Assembly (NCBI RefSeq): GCF_010550605.1
Contig: NZ_JAAGNI010000261.1
Location: 62,001 to 126,000 of the forward strand
Direction: 5' to 3'
Origin: Streptomyces sp. SID9727
GTDB lineage: Bacteria; Actinomycetota; Actinomycetes; Streptomycetales; Streptomycetaceae
Length of the DNA stretch: 64,000 bases
The translations under genes and the position numbers were made by a program. The notes beneath the pieces were generated by a model. It was not told the origin of the DNA and searched no databases. It was given only the letters and a program-made list of their open reading frames with translations. Shown one piece after another: positions 24,807-34,525 of the stretch. Every line of letters begins with the position of its first letter. Position 1 is the first letter of the stretch.

Positions 24807-26576
24807 ATGCCGATGGGCAGCACGGCCAACGGGCCGTACGGAGCGGGGCCGTACCCGCCCGGCGGTCAGGAGGACCGGGTCGTCGCCCGGATCGCCGAGC
24901 TGGAGAAGCGACTGGGCGACCCCACCGACGCGTACGGCGAGATCTCGTACGCCAGGCTGCTGGAGGCCGACGAGCGCGCGGAGGTGTCCAAGGACGGCGA
25001 ACGGGCGCTGGACGACCTGGTGCTCAACGCGGACTTCGTGCCCCACCGGCTCGGCGGCCGGCTGGAGCGTGTCGACACCCTCGTACGGGTGATGCGGCAG
25101 GTCTTCCGCCGCGACATCACCCTCGGCCTCGGCTACGGCGTCACCTCCTTCATGGCCGCCGTCAACGTCTGGCGATCAGGCACCGGCGAGCAGCAGCGGC
25201 GCCTCGCCGACCTGCTGCTGGACGGGGGGAAGGTGTCTGTCGCCTTCCACGAGCTCGCGCACGGGAACGACTTCGTGCACAACGAGTTCCAGGCCCGCCC
25301 GGTGGCCGGGGGATATCTGCTGAACGGCGCCAAGCAGGTCATCAACAACGCCGACCGGGCCGCCGCCTGGGTGCTGTTCAGCCGCACCAGCCCCGCGCCC
25401 GGCAGCCGCAGCCACTCGGTCGTGCTGGCCGAAGGAGCCGGGCTCGACCAGGACCGGTACCGCCTCCTGCCCCGCTACGACGCGGTCGGCGTGCGCGGCT
25501 GCCACCTGTCGGGCCTGGAGTTCACCGACTGCCCGGTCCCCGCCTCCGCGCTCGTGGGCGACGAGGGCAAGGGCGTCGAACTCGCCCTGCAGGCCTTCCA
25601 GATCACCCGCAGCGCCCTCCCCGGCATGGCTCTCGGGGCCGCCGACACCGCCCTGCGCACCGTCACCGGCTTCGCGCTCGGCCGACGGCTGTACCGCAAG
25701 TCCGTCATGGACATCCCGCACGCGAGGGCCACCCTGTCGGCCGCCTTCCTCGACCTGCTGATCTGCGACAGCCTCTCGCTGGCCGCGACCCGCGCCGTGC
25801 ATGTGCTGCCGGACCAGACCAGTGTCTGCGCCGCCGCGGTCAAGTACCTGGTGCCGAAGATGCTCACCGAGGCGATGTACGACCTGTCGATCGTGCTCGG
25901 CGCCCGGTTCTACGTCCGGGAGGGCGAGTTCGGGATCTTCCAGAAGCACGTGCGCGACCTGCCGGTGCTGAGCCTCGGCCACGCCGGCTCGGCCGCCTGC
26001 CAGGCCACGATCATTCCCCAGCTGTCCCGGCTCGCGCGCCGCTCCTGGTTCAGCGACGACCCGGCGCCGGGAGCGGTCTTCCGGCTGCACGACGAGCTGC
26101 CGGACATCCCGTTCGACCGGCTCACCCTGGCCAGTGGCCGCGACGGGATCAGCGCCTCGCTGGTCGCGGCCGTCGACGAACTGCCCACCGGCACCCCCGA
26201 GGAGCGGTCGGCGCACGGTGTCGCGCTGCGCCTCGTGGAGGAGCTGCGGCGGGTCCAGGAGCAGAGCCTCGGCCTCGCCCCCCGGGACCGCACCGCCCTG
26301 GCCAGTCCGAGCGCCTTCGCCCTGGCCGACCGGTACGCGGTGCTGCTCGCCGCCGCCTCGGTGATCGGCGTCTGGCAGCAGGCCCAGGGCGGCTCCGACA
26401 GCTTTCTCGCCGACCCGGCGTGGCTGGGCGCCGCCCTGCACCGGCTCGCCCGGCGTCTCGGCCTGTCCGTGCCCGACCTGCCCGGATCCTGCGAGGAGCG
26501 GCTGCACAAAGAGGTGCTGGCCCGCTTCCGGGGGTCCCGCAGCTACGACCTGTACGACACCCCGCTGGCCGGCTGA
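24807..26576 (+). CDS. Acyl-CoA dehydrogenase-like flavoprotein 2, catalytic base missing
   Basis: A 589-residue paralogue of the preceding gene with the same layout: FHELAHGNDF in the flavin-facing loop, NGAKQVINNAD in the beta domain, and RDLPVL in the final helical domain. The residue aligning with the catalytic Glu is His in SLGHAGS (codon at 25980-25982), and no acid is nearby. It may have lost dehydrogenase chemistry, use another residue, or act as a partner of the first protein. ATG 24807 has GAGGA 5 bp upstream; GTG 24786 has no ribosome site. Its C-terminal sequence YDTPLAG reappears in a decayed fragment at 49794-49921. Confidence 0.85.
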   Translation: MPMGSTANGPYGAGPYPPGGQEDRVVARIAELEKRLGDPTDAYGEISYARLLEADERAEVSKDGERALDDLVLNADFVPHRLGGRLERVDTLVRVMRQVFRRDITLGLGYGVTSFMAAVNVWRSGTGEQQRRLADLLLDGGKVSVAFHELAHGNDFVHNEFQARPVAGGYLLNGAKQVINNADRAAAWVLFSRTSPAPGSRSHSVVLAEGAGLDQDRYRLLPRYDAVGVRGCHLSGLEFTDCPVPASALVGDEGKGVELALQAFQITRSALPGMALGAADTALRTVTGFALGRRLYRKSVMDIPHARATLSAAFLDLLICDSLSLAATRAVHVLPDQTSVCAAAVKYLVPKMLTEAMYDLSIVLGARFYVREGEFGIFQKHVRDLPVLSLGHAGSAACQATIIPQLSRLARRSWFSDDPAPGAVFRLHDELPDIPFDRLTLASGRDGISASLVAAVDELPTGTPEERSAHGVALRLVEELRRVQEQSLGLAPRDRTALASPSAFALADRYAVLLAAASVIGVWQQAQGGSDSFLADPAWLGAALHRLARRLGLSVPDLPGSCEERLHKEVLARFRGSRSYDLYDTPLAG

Positions 26577-26824
26577 TCCGCCGAGCACAGCCGCTCTCCC
26601 GGGGTACGGGGCCCGGCGCTTTGCCGGACTTTTAGCGCGGCAGCACACGGTGGAGCCCCGCCGTCGTCTTCCCGTACGGACTGAACACGTCCGGGAGAGC
26701 CGCTCGAGGCGTTCTGATGTCGGCGGGCTCCCGCCCGCCGGGCGGTACTCCCTTTCACGGCTCCAGCCGGGCCGAGTGAGGCCGCTGCCGGATCGACGGT
26801 CAGCCGGACATGCGAAAGGCAGTC

Positions 26825-27976
26825 ATGATCAATCTCTTTGAGCCCCAAGTCGGAGCGAGGGAACTCGCCGCGGTCGCCGAGACCTTCGAGGACAAGTGGC
26901 TGGGACACGGCCCTCGCACCCAGGCCTTCGAGGCCGCGTTCGCGGAGCACATCGGCGTGCCCGCCGAACACGTCGTGTTCCTCAACTCGGGTACCGCGGG
27001 ACTCTTCCTCGCCCTGGAGACGATGGACCTGCAGGCCGGGGACGAGGTGGTGCTGCCGTCCCTCAGCTTCGTCGCCGCCGCGAACGCCGTACTCAGCTGC
27101 GGTGCCCGGCCGGTCTTCTGCGACGTCGACCCCCGCACCCTCAATCCCACGGCCGAGGACGTCGAGAGGGTGATCACGCCCCGCACCAAAGCAGTGGTCG
27201 TCCTGCACTACGGGGGCTCGCCCGGTGACATCGTGCGCATCGCGAGCCGCTGCCGGGAGCTGGGTGTCACCCTCGTCGAGGACGCGGCCTGCTCGGTGGC
27301 CTCCCGGGTGGAGGGGCGGGCCGTGGGGTCCTTCGGCGACATCGCCATGTGGAGCTTCGACGCCATGAAGGTCCTGGTCACCGGCGACGGCGGAATGATC
27401 TACCTCAAGGACCGGGAACGAGCGGTACGGGCCAGGCGGCTGGCCTACCACGGGCTGGCCCAGCCCAGCGGTTTCGGCCATGCGAAGGTCAGCTCCCGCT
27501 GGTGGGAGCTGGACATCCCCGAGCCCGGGCGCCGTGTCATCGGCAACGATCTCACCGCCGCGATCGGCGCCGTACAGCTGAGCCGGCTGCCCGAGTTCGT
27601 CAGCCGCCGCCAGGAGATCTGCGCCCTCTACGACCGTGAACTCGCGTCAGTGCCCGGCCTGTTGCTGCCTCCCGCCCTGCCGGACGGCCACGAGTCCACC
27701 CACTACTTCTACTGGGTGCAGACAGACCCGGAGATCCGGGACGACCTGGCAGACGACCTCTACAAGGAGGGCATCTACACGACCTTCCGCTACGCGCCGC
27801 TGCACAAGGTTCCCGCCTTCGGCTCCCAGAACCTTCGGCTGCCTCACTCGGACTGGGCCTCGGAACGGACCCTGTGCCTCCCCCTGCATCCCGGCCTCAG
27901 CGACGGCGACGTGCACACGGTCGCGGCGGCCGTGCGCAAGGCCGTCGAGAACCGGCGGGCGGCAGGGGCCCGGTGA
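26825..27976 (+). CDS. DegT-family PLP aminotransferase, probable NDP-hexose 4-aminotransferase
   Basis: A 383-residue sugar aminotransferase of the DegT/DnrJ/EryC1 fold. The catalytic Lys is K182 in WSFDAMKVL, the PLP-contacting Asp is in VEDAACS, and LNSGTAGLFL forms the phosphate loop. ATG 26825 has AAGG 5 bp upstream; ATG 26810 has no ribosome site. The window encodes both 2- and 3-deoxygenation and no 4-ketoreductase, so the likely substrate is dTDP-4-keto-2,3,6-trideoxyhexose, as for SpnR in forosamine synthesis. No N-methyltransferase is present, so the amine probably stays free. The 248 bp upstream hold no gene, but CTTTTAG at 26629-26635 resembles the recurring hexamer. Confidence 0.85.
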   Translation: MINLFEPQVGARELAAVAETFEDKWLGHGPRTQAFEAAFAEHIGVPAEHVVFLNSGTAGLFLALETMDLQAGDEVVLPSLSFVAAANAVLSCGARPVFCDVDPRTLNPTAEDVERVITPRTKAVVVLHYGGSPGDIVRIASRCRELGVTLVEDAACSVASRVEGRAVGSFGDIAMWSFDAMKVLVTGDGGMIYLKDRERAVRARRLAYHGLAQPSGFGHAKVSSRWWELDIPEPGRRVIGNDLTAAIGAVQLSRLPEFVSRRQEICALYDRELASVPGLLLPPALPDGHESTHYFYWVQTDPEIRDDLADDLYKEGIYTTFRYAPLHKVPAFGSQNLRLPHSDWASERTLCLPLHPGLSDGDVHTVAAAVRKAVENRRAAGAR

Positions 27977-28130
27977 CGCCGTCGGTACGGGTCAGCAGGC
28001 GTCCGCTCCGCTACGTCTGCGGCATCCGGAACACGGCGGGTTCAGCGGGGCCACGGCCCGGCCACCGCGTACTGGACGGCGCTTCGGCGCAGCGCGCGCG
28101 TGGAGCCGCCGCACGGGCGCACAACGCAAG

Positions 28131-28147
28131 CGGTTCTTTAGAACCGG
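28131..28147 (+). promoter_or_regulatory. Palindrome centred on CTTTAG before the glycosyltransferase gene
   Basis: CGGTTC and GAACCG flank TTTA, giving a 6-bp inverted repeat 64 bp before the glycosyltransferase start. It contains an exact copy of the CTTTAG hexamer seen upstream of five other transcription units. It could be an operator or a small hairpin. Confidence 0.3.
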
Positions 28148-28210
28148 CCTGCACGCTCCTGGCGAACGGCAACCGCCAGCGTCGAACGGACAACCTCCAG
28201 GAGGTCAGCG

Positions 28211-29500
28211 ATGCGCATTCTCTTCCACGTCTTTCCGGCATCGTCACATGTATATCCAGTCGTTCCCATGGCATGGGCGCTGCAGGCCGCCGGTCACGAG
28301 GTCGTGATGGCCGCCTCCGAGGCCCCGGTCGACCCGAACCTGTTCAAGAACATCGCCTCGGCCGGCCTCACCGCAGTGTCCCTGGGCGGCAAGGAGGAAC
28401 TCGCCGAATCGCTGGCGCCCGCCCTCGCCGCCGCGAACAGCCCCAACCGGCGCACCGCGGCGATCGACCCGGACGACGAGGACTCCTGGCGCACCTGCCA
28501 GGCCATGCTGACCGTCCTGTTCAACGCGCACTATCCGCCGGAGCCGGCCGGCGGCGACCGCCGGCCGGTCGTGGACTCGCTGGTGGAATTCGCCCGTGAC
28601 TGGCGCCCGGATCTGGTGCTGTGGGACCCGCTGGCTCCGACCGGGGCCGTGGCCGCGCGTGCCTGCGGCGCCGCCCACGCCCGGCTCCTGTTCGGCATGG
28701 ACAACGTCGGCCTGGTCCGCTCCAAGATGCGGGAGGAACGGGAAGACCCGGCCTCCGGCCCGACGGAGGACCCGTGGATGCCGTGGCTGGAACCGATGCT
28801 GGAGCGGTACGGTCTCGACTTCACCGAGGAGACGCTGCTCGGCCAGTGGACCCTCGACCTGACTGCGGCCCGGATGAGCTACCCGCTGGATCTGAGCTAC
28901 GTACCGGTCCGCTGGATCCCGTACAACGGCGGCGGCAGCCTTCCGAAGTGGCTGCACACCCGTCCCGAGCGGTCCCGGGTGGTCTTCACACTCGGCCAGA
29001 CCCGGCGGCTCTTCGACGGTCCGCAGGGCGGCTTCCCGCTGCGGGAGTTCTTCGACTCCCTGTCCGACCTGGACCTGGAGATGGTCGCCACGCTGAACAG
29101 CGATCAGCTGGCTGCCGTGGGGACGCTCCCGGACAACGTCCGTGCCATCGGATACGTGCCGCTCAACCAGATACTGCCGACCAGCTCGGCGGTCATCCAC
29201 CACGGCGGCGGAGGCACCTCCGGTGCCTGCGTGGCGTTCCAGGTACCGCAGCTGATCGTGCCGATCCCGTTGTGGGACGAGAACATCGTGGCGCGGTACA
29301 TCCACCGCCGGGGTGCCGGACTGGTCGTCGACCCCGCGGAGATGGACGTCGACGGCATGCGCAAGGACCTCGTCCGGCTGATCACGGAGCCGTCGTTCCG
29401 CACCGGGGCCCGCGACCTGTACCAGGGCATGCTGGCCGCTCCGGCGCCGAAGGACGTGGTTCCGGTCCTGGAGAGACTGGTCACGGAGCATCGCGGCTGA
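28211..29500 (+). CDS. Antibiotic macrolide-type glycosyltransferase (GT1)
   Basis: A 429-residue GT-B glycosyltransferase. The N-terminal acceptor domain starts with a Rossmann strand and the usual SSHVYPVVPMAWALQAAGHEV, and the C-terminal donor domain carries HHGGGGTSGACVAFQVPQ and PLWDEN, which bind the NDP-sugar diphosphate. It resembles EryCIII/DesVII-type enzymes, but I see no P450-like activator gene; the only P450 here has an intact heme site. AGGAGGT lies 5 bp upstream of ATG 28211. It is 31 bp ahead of the sugar nucleotidyltransferase gene, so it probably transfers the aminosugar made by this operon. It is the only glycosyltransferase in the window. Confidence 0.92.
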   Translation: MRILFHVFPASSHVYPVVPMAWALQAAGHEVVMAASEAPVDPNLFKNIASAGLTAVSLGGKEELAESLAPALAAANSPNRRTAAIDPDDEDSWRTCQAMLTVLFNAHYPPEPAGGDRRPVVDSLVEFARDWRPDLVLWDPLAPTGAVAARACGAAHARLLFGMDNVGLVRSKMREEREDPASGPTEDPWMPWLEPMLERYGLDFTEETLLGQWTLDLTAARMSYPLDLSYVPVRWIPYNGGGSLPKWLHTRPERSRVVFTLGQTRRLFDGPQGGFPLREFFDSLSDLDLEMVATLNSDQLAAVGTLPDNVRAIGYVPLNQILPTSSAVIHHGGGGTSGACVAFQVPQLIVPIPLWDENIVARYIHRRGAGLVVDPAEMDVDGMRKDLVRLITEPSFRTGARDLYQGMLAAPAPKDVVPVLERLVTEHRG

Positions 29501-29531
29501 AAGGCAGCGCCCACGAAGTGAGAGGATCACC

Positions 29532-30599
29532 ATGAAGGCTCTCGTGCTGGCCGGCGGAACGGGCACCCGTCTACGGCCCTTTAGCTACTCGATGCCCAAG
29601 CAGCTCATCCCCATAGCGAACACGCCGGTCCTGGAATACATCGTGCGGGGCATCCTGGACCTGGGCGTGCAGGACATCGGCATCATCGTCAGCGGCCTCG
29701 ACAACGGGATCCGGCAGGCCCTCGGGGACGGATCGCGGTTCGGAGTCCGGCTGACCTACATCCTTCAGGACGCTCCGCTCGGTCTTGCTCACGCGGTCTC
29801 CACCGCCCGGGACTTCCTCGGCGACGACGACTTCGTGATGTATCTGGGCGACAACATGCTGCCCGACGGAATCTCGGACATCGCCGATGAATTCGCCGCC
29901 CGCCGTCCGGCAGCCCATGTCGTGGTGGGCAAGGTCGCGGACCCGACCGCCTTCGGCGTCGCCGAGCTGGGCCCCAACGGTGAGGTACTGCGCCTGGTGG
30001 AGAAGCCGCAGCAACCACGCAGTGACCTGGCTCTGATCGGCGTGTACCTCTTCACCGCCGCGATTCACGAGGCGATCGCGGCCATCACGCCCGGTGCCCG
30101 TGGCGAGCTGGAGATCACCGACGCGATCCAGTGGCTGGTGGCGGCCGGCGCGGACGTGCGGGCCAGCCAGTACGAGGGCTACTGGAGGGACACCGGGAAG
30201 GTCGAGGACGTCCTGACGTGCAACGAGCGCATCCTGGACGACCTCCGGCCCTCCGTGGCCGGTGCGGTCGACGACGCCAGCGTGCTGGTGGGGCCGGTTG
30301 TCGTGGAGGAAACGGCACGCGTCGTGCGCTGTCGCATCGAGGGGCCGGCGATCATCGGTGCGGGCACAGTGGTGGAGGACAGCGACATCGGCCCGTACAC
30401 GTCCATAGGACGCGACTGCACGGTCGTCGAAAGCCGGCTGGCGCATTCCATCGTCCTGGAAGGGGCCTCGGTCACCGGCCTCCAGGGCATGCACAGTTCC
30501 ATCGTCGGCCGCTCCGCCTCCGTAGGCATCACCACGGAGGGCACGGACCGTTACCGTCTGGTCGTCGGAGACCACACCCACGTGGAAGTTGCGGCATGA
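29532..30599 (+). CDS. rmlA: Glucose-1-phosphate thymidylyltransferase
   Basis: Makes dTDP-glucose from dTTP and glucose 1-phosphate, the first step of the deoxysugar route. The 355-residue protein has the nucleotidyltransferase signature LAGGTGTRLRPFSYSMPKQL at residues 5-24 and a C-terminal left-handed beta-helix (about 245-345, hexapeptide-like I-G-A-G-T-V repeats). That makes it the long RmlA form common in actinomycete antibiotic clusters. The stop overlaps the start of the 4,6-dehydratase by 4 bp (ATGA). Confidence 0.95.
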   Translation: MKALVLAGGTGTRLRPFSYSMPKQLIPIANTPVLEYIVRGILDLGVQDIGIIVSGLDNGIRQALGDGSRFGVRLTYILQDAPLGLAHAVSTARDFLGDDDFVMYLGDNMLPDGISDIADEFAARRPAAHVVVGKVADPTAFGVAELGPNGEVLRLVEKPQQPRSDLALIGVYLFTAAIHEAIAAITPGARGELEITDAIQWLVAAGADVRASQYEGYWRDTGKVEDVLTCNERILDDLRPSVAGAVDDASVLVGPVVVEETARVVRCRIEGPAIIGAGTVVEDSDIGPYTSIGRDCTVVESRLAHSIVLEGASVTGLQGMHSSIVGRSASVGITTEGTDRYRLVVGDHTHVEVAA

Positions 30600-31582
30600 G
30601 AATCCTGGTCACCGGCGGGGCTGGGTTCATCGGCTCCCATTTCGTCCGCAGCCTCCTCGCGAACAACTACGCGGGATGGGAGGGCGCCCGGGTCACCGTC
30701 CTGGACAAGCTGACCTACGCGGGCAACCGCAGCAACCTGCCGGTCTCGCACCCGCGGCTGGAGTTCGTCCAGGGCGACATCCGCGACGCGGGCCTGTTGC
30801 GCGAACTGCTGCCCGGGCACGACGCCTTGGTTCACTTCGCAGCGGAGTCCCATGTGGACCGCTCGCTGGCCGACGAGGAGGAGTTCTACCTCACCAACGT
30901 CCTGGGCACCCGGACCCTGCTCCACGCCGTGGTGGACAGCGGTGTCCAGCGGGTCGTGCACGTCTCCACCGACGAGGTGTACGGATCGGTGGAGGAGGGG
31001 TCCTGGACCGAGGACTGCCCGCTGCTGCCCAACAGCCCCTACGCGGCCTCCAAGGCCTGTTCCGACCTTGTCGCCCGCGCCTACTGGCGCACACACGGAG
31101 TGAACCTCTCCGTCACGCGCTGTTCCAACAACTACGGGCCGTACCAGCACCCCGAGAAGCTCATCCCGCTGTTCGTCACCAACCTGCTGGAGGGACAGCG
31201 GGTGCCGCTCTACGGCGACGGACTCAACATCCGCGAGTGGCTGCACGTGGACGACCACTGCCGCGGCATCCATCTCGTGCTCGACGGCGGCCGCCCCGGC
31301 GAGATCTACAACATCGGCGGCGGCAACGCCCGGACCAACCTCGCCCTCACTGAACGCCTGCTCGAACTGACCGGCCAGGGGCAGGACATGATCCGCTACG
31401 TCGCCGACCGCGCGGCACACGACCTGCGGTACTCCATCGACGACTCCAAGATCCGCACGGAACTGGGCTATGCGCCGCTGACCGGCTTCGATGAGGGGCT
31501 GGCCGCCACGGCGGAGTGGTACAGCGACAATCCGGGCTGGTGGAAGGCCGTCAAGCACGGAACCGAAGGTGCGGCCGGCTGA
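30596..31582 (+). CDS. rmlB: dTDP-glucose 4,6-dehydratase
   Basis: Converts dTDP-glucose to dTDP-4-keto-6-deoxyglucose. The 328-residue short-chain dehydrogenase has the NAD-binding GGAGFIGSHF, the STDEVYG segment containing catalytic Thr, Asp and Glu, and the YAASK catalytic pair. ATG 30596 overlaps the rmlA stop, giving translational coupling. No 3,5-epimerase gene is in the window, so the derived sugar should keep the D configuration. Confidence 0.95.
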   Translation: MRILVTGGAGFIGSHFVRSLLANNYAGWEGARVTVLDKLTYAGNRSNLPVSHPRLEFVQGDIRDAGLLRELLPGHDALVHFAAESHVDRSLADEEEFYLTNVLGTRTLLHAVVDSGVQRVVHVSTDEVYGSVEEGSWTEDCPLLPNSPYAASKACSDLVARAYWRTHGVNLSVTRCSNNYGPYQHPEKLIPLFVTNLLEGQRVPLYGDGLNIREWLHVDDHCRGIHLVLDGGRPGEIYNIGGGNARTNLALTERLLELTGQGQDMIRYVADRAAHDLRYSIDDSKIRTELGYAPLTGFDEGLAATAEWYSDNPGWWKAVKHGTEGAAG

Positions 31583-31783
31583 ACCCGGCGGAGCCCTCGG
31601 GCTTCGTGCCACGGGGCTCGGGGGCACCGGCCACCCGGGTCGCCGCGTTCGGCTGCCACGTGGCAGCAACTGGATAACTCACGACCGCTGTGCCTCCCGG
31701 GGCGGATGCCGCGGCGCACGCCTCGATGCCTCGTTGCGGAAACCGCACGCGACCACGGCGCCGGCCAACGGAAGGACATGACG

Positions 31784-33088
31784 ATGACTGTCAACAAGGA
31801 CACCGTGCTGGATGTGGTGCGCCAGTACCACCGGGAAACCGCCTCGGACGCGGTGTTCGAGCCCGGAGTGACGGAGATCTGGCCGTCCGGCGCGGTTCTT
31901 GACGAAGAGGACCGGGTCGCCATCGTCGAGGCCGCACTGTCCATGCGTATCGCTGCCGGGCCCAGCTCGAAGAAGTTCGAGTCCGCATTCGCCAAGCTCC
32001 TGAAGCGGCGGAAGGCCCATCTGACGAACTCGGGGTCCTCGGCGAACCTCCTCGCCGTCTCGGCCCTGACCTCCGAGACGCTCGGTGACAGAAGGCTGAA
32101 GCCCGGGGACGAGGTGATCACGGTCGCGGCGGGGTTTCCCACCACCGTGAACCCGATCCTGCAGAACGGGCTCATACCCGTCTTCGTGGACGTGGAACTG
32201 CCGACGTACAACACCACGGCCGACCGGGTGGCAGCGGCGATCGGCCCCAAGACCCGGGCGATCATCATCGCCCACGCGCTCGGCAACCCCTTCGAGGTGG
32301 CCGAGGTGGCCCAGCTCGCCAAGGACCACGACCTCTTCTTCGTCGAGGACAACTGCGACGCGGTCGGCACCCTCTACGACGGACGGATCACCGGCACCTT
32401 CGGTGACATGAGCACGGTCAGCTTCTACCCCGCGCACCACCTCACCATGGGTGAGGGCGGCTGCGTCCTCACCTCCAACCTCCAGCTGGCCCGCGTGGTG
32501 GAGTCGCTGCGCGACTGGGGCCGGGACTGCTGGTGCGAACCGGGCAAGAACAACACCTGCTTCAAACGGTTCGAGTACCAGATGGGGAACCTGCCCGCAG
32601 GGTACGACCACAAGTACATCTTCTCCCACGTCGGTTACAACCTGAAAGGAACCGACATCCAGGCCGCGCTGGGCCTGACGCAACTCGCCAAGCTCGACGG
32701 CTTCATCGAGACGCGCCGCCACAACTGGAGCCGCCTGCGCGAAGGCCTGGACGGCCTGCCGGGCCTGCTGCTTCCCGAGCCGACCCCGCGGTCCCGGCCG
32801 AGCTGGTTCGGCTTCGTCATCACCGTCGACCCGAAGGCCCGCTTCACGCGCGCCGAACTGGTCGCGCACCTGGAGGAACGGAAGATCGGAACCCGGCGGC
32901 TGTTCTCCGGCAACCTCACCCGGCAGCCGGCCTACATCGGCCGTCCCCACCGCGTCGTCGGCGACCTCACCAACAGCGACATCATCACCGAGCACACCTT
33001 CTGGATCGGCGTCTACCCAGGGCTCACGGACGAAATGCTGGATTACGTGGTCGCCACCATCAAGGATTTCGTAGCCGAGCGCGGCTGA
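31784..33088 (+). CDS. NDP-4-keto-6-deoxyhexose 3-dehydratase (E1/SpnQ/UrdQ type)
   Basis: Removes the C-3 hydroxyl of an NDP-4-keto-6-deoxyhexose using PMP and an iron-sulfur centre. The 434-residue protein has the aspartate-aminotransferase fold, but the usual PLP lysine is replaced by His219 in FYPAHHLTMGEGG. That is the hallmark of this dehydratase class and matches His220 of CDP-sugar E1. The Cys cluster WCEPGKNNTC near residue 248 is placed for a [2Fe-2S] centre. ATG 31784 has GGAAGGA 8 bp upstream; ATG 31778 is too close to it. A reductase partner is not encoded in the window, so cellular ferredoxin or flavodoxin reductases would have to serve. Confidence 0.93.
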   Translation: MTVNKDTVLDVVRQYHRETASDAVFEPGVTEIWPSGAVLDEEDRVAIVEAALSMRIAAGPSSKKFESAFAKLLKRRKAHLTNSGSSANLLAVSALTSETLGDRRLKPGDEVITVAAGFPTTVNPILQNGLIPVFVDVELPTYNTTADRVAAAIGPKTRAIIIAHALGNPFEVAEVAQLAKDHDLFFVEDNCDAVGTLYDGRITGTFGDMSTVSFYPAHHLTMGEGGCVLTSNLQLARVVESLRDWGRDCWCEPGKNNTCFKRFEYQMGNLPAGYDHKYIFSHVGYNLKGTDIQAALGLTQLAKLDGFIETRRHNWSRLREGLDGLPGLLLPEPTPRSRPSWFGFVITVDPKARFTRAELVAHLEERKIGTRRLFSGNLTRQPAYIGRPHRVVGDLTNSDIITEHTFWIGVYPGLTDEMLDYVVATIKDFVAERG

Positions 33089-33136
33089 GAGTCCACCGCA
33101 TCCACACATCGCCAGAAGCCAGGGGGAGTTACCTCG

Positions 33137-34525
33137 ATGCCGTCCCATGTTCTCCAGAGGCGTGAGGTCCAGAGCCTGCCGGCGCGTCTCGCCGCGTCGG
33201 CCGCGACCACTCACGGGGCGCAGCTGCCCACCGAGCACTTCGACAGCTGGCTGGCCGAGCGGCGCACAGCCAACACCTTCCGCGTGGACCGCATACCGTT
33301 CGCGGACATGGACGGTTGGTCGTTCCAGGAACACACCGGGAATCTCGTGCACCGAAGCGGCCGCTTCTTCACCGTCGAAGGGCTGCACTTCACGGAAGAC
33401 GGTCAGCCCCACGGCGACGGCCCGTACAGCGACTGGTACCAGCCCATCATCCGGCAGCACGAGGTCGGCATCCTCGGGATCCTGGTCAAGGAGTTCGACG
33501 GGGTACTGCACTTCCTGATGCAGGCGAAGATGGAACCGGGCAACCCCAATCTGCTCCAGCTCTCGCCCACGGTCCAGGCGACCCGCAGCAACTACACCAA
33601 GGCCCACAAGGGCGGGGACGTCAAGTACATCGAGTACTTCGTCGGGCCCGGCCGGGGCCGGGTCATCGTGGACGTACGTCAGTCCGAGCACGGCTCGTGG
33701 TTCTCCCGGAAGTCCAACCGCAACATGGTGGTGGAGGTGGCGGGGGAGGTGCCGCTGTCGGACGACTTCTGCTGGCTGACTCTTGGGCAGATCAATGAGC
33801 TGCTGCACCGCGACAACGTGGTCAACATGGACTCGCGCACGGTGCTGTCGTGCCTGCCCGTCGGGGACGAGTCGGGTGATGCCCTGCTCTCCGACACCGA
33901 ACTGCTCTCGTGGATCACCGGTGAGCGCTCCCGGCACAGCGCGCGCGCCGAGCGGGTCCCGCTCGACCACCTCCCCGGCTGGAAGCGCGGAACCAGTGCG
34001 ATCGAACACGAAGCGGGACGCTACTTCCAGGTCGTGGCCGTGTCCGCGCAGGCGGGGAACCGTGAGGTGACCGGCTGGACCCAGCCCCTGTTCGAGCCGG
34101 TCGGCCAAGGCATCCTCGCCTTCCTCACCCGTGAGGTCGAGGGCGTCGAGCATGTGCTGGTGCAGGCCCGGATCGAACCCGGTCTCGTCGACACCGTCGA
34201 GCTGGCACCGACCGTCCAGTACACCCCGGACAACTACGCCCACCTCCCGGAGAGGGAGCGCCCCCGGTTCGCGGAACGGGTGCTTCGCGCGGGCGGCGAC
34301 CGTATCCGCTACGACGTCGTGCACTCCGAGGAGGGAGGCCGCTTCCTCAATGCCGAGAGCCGCTGCCTCATCGTCGAGACGGATGCTCCGCTGGACGCTC
34401 CGGCCGGCTACGCCTGGGTCACCCCCGCGCAGCTCACCTCCCTGGTCCGGCACAGCCACTACCTCAACGTCCAGGCCCGCACCATGCTCGCCTGCCTCAA
34501 CGCGACGAGGACCGGAACCCGATGA
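33137..34525 (+). CDS. NDP-hexose 2,3-dehydratase
   Basis: Eliminates water across C2-C3 of NDP-4-keto-6-deoxyglucose to give the unstable 3,4-diketo-2,6-dideoxy sugar. The 462-residue protein is made of two similar halves (about 20-230 and 250-460), each with a G-R-(F/Y)-F-x-V segment and a block of the type AKMEPGNPNLLQLSPTVQ or ARIEPGLVDTVELAPTVQ, as in SpnO and other family members. The ribosome site GGGGAG precedes ATG 33137, and the stop overlaps the next gene by 4 bp. Confidence 0.95.
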   Translation: MPSHVLQRREVQSLPARLAASAATTHGAQLPTEHFDSWLAERRTANTFRVDRIPFADMDGWSFQEHTGNLVHRSGRFFTVEGLHFTEDGQPHGDGPYSDWYQPIIRQHEVGILGILVKEFDGVLHFLMQAKMEPGNPNLLQLSPTVQATRSNYTKAHKGGDVKYIEYFVGPGRGRVIVDVRQSEHGSWFSRKSNRNMVVEVAGEVPLSDDFCWLTLGQINELLHRDNVVNMDSRTVLSCLPVGDESGDALLSDTELLSWITGERSRHSARAERVPLDHLPGWKRGTSAIEHEAGRYFQVVAVSAQAGNREVTGWTQPLFEPVGQGILAFLTREVEGVEHVLVQARIEPGLVDTVELAPTVQYTPDNYAHLPERERPRFAERVLRAGGDRIRYDVVHSEEGGRFLNAESRCLIVETDAPLDAPAGYAWVTPAQLTSLVRHSHYLNVQARTMLACLNATRTGTR

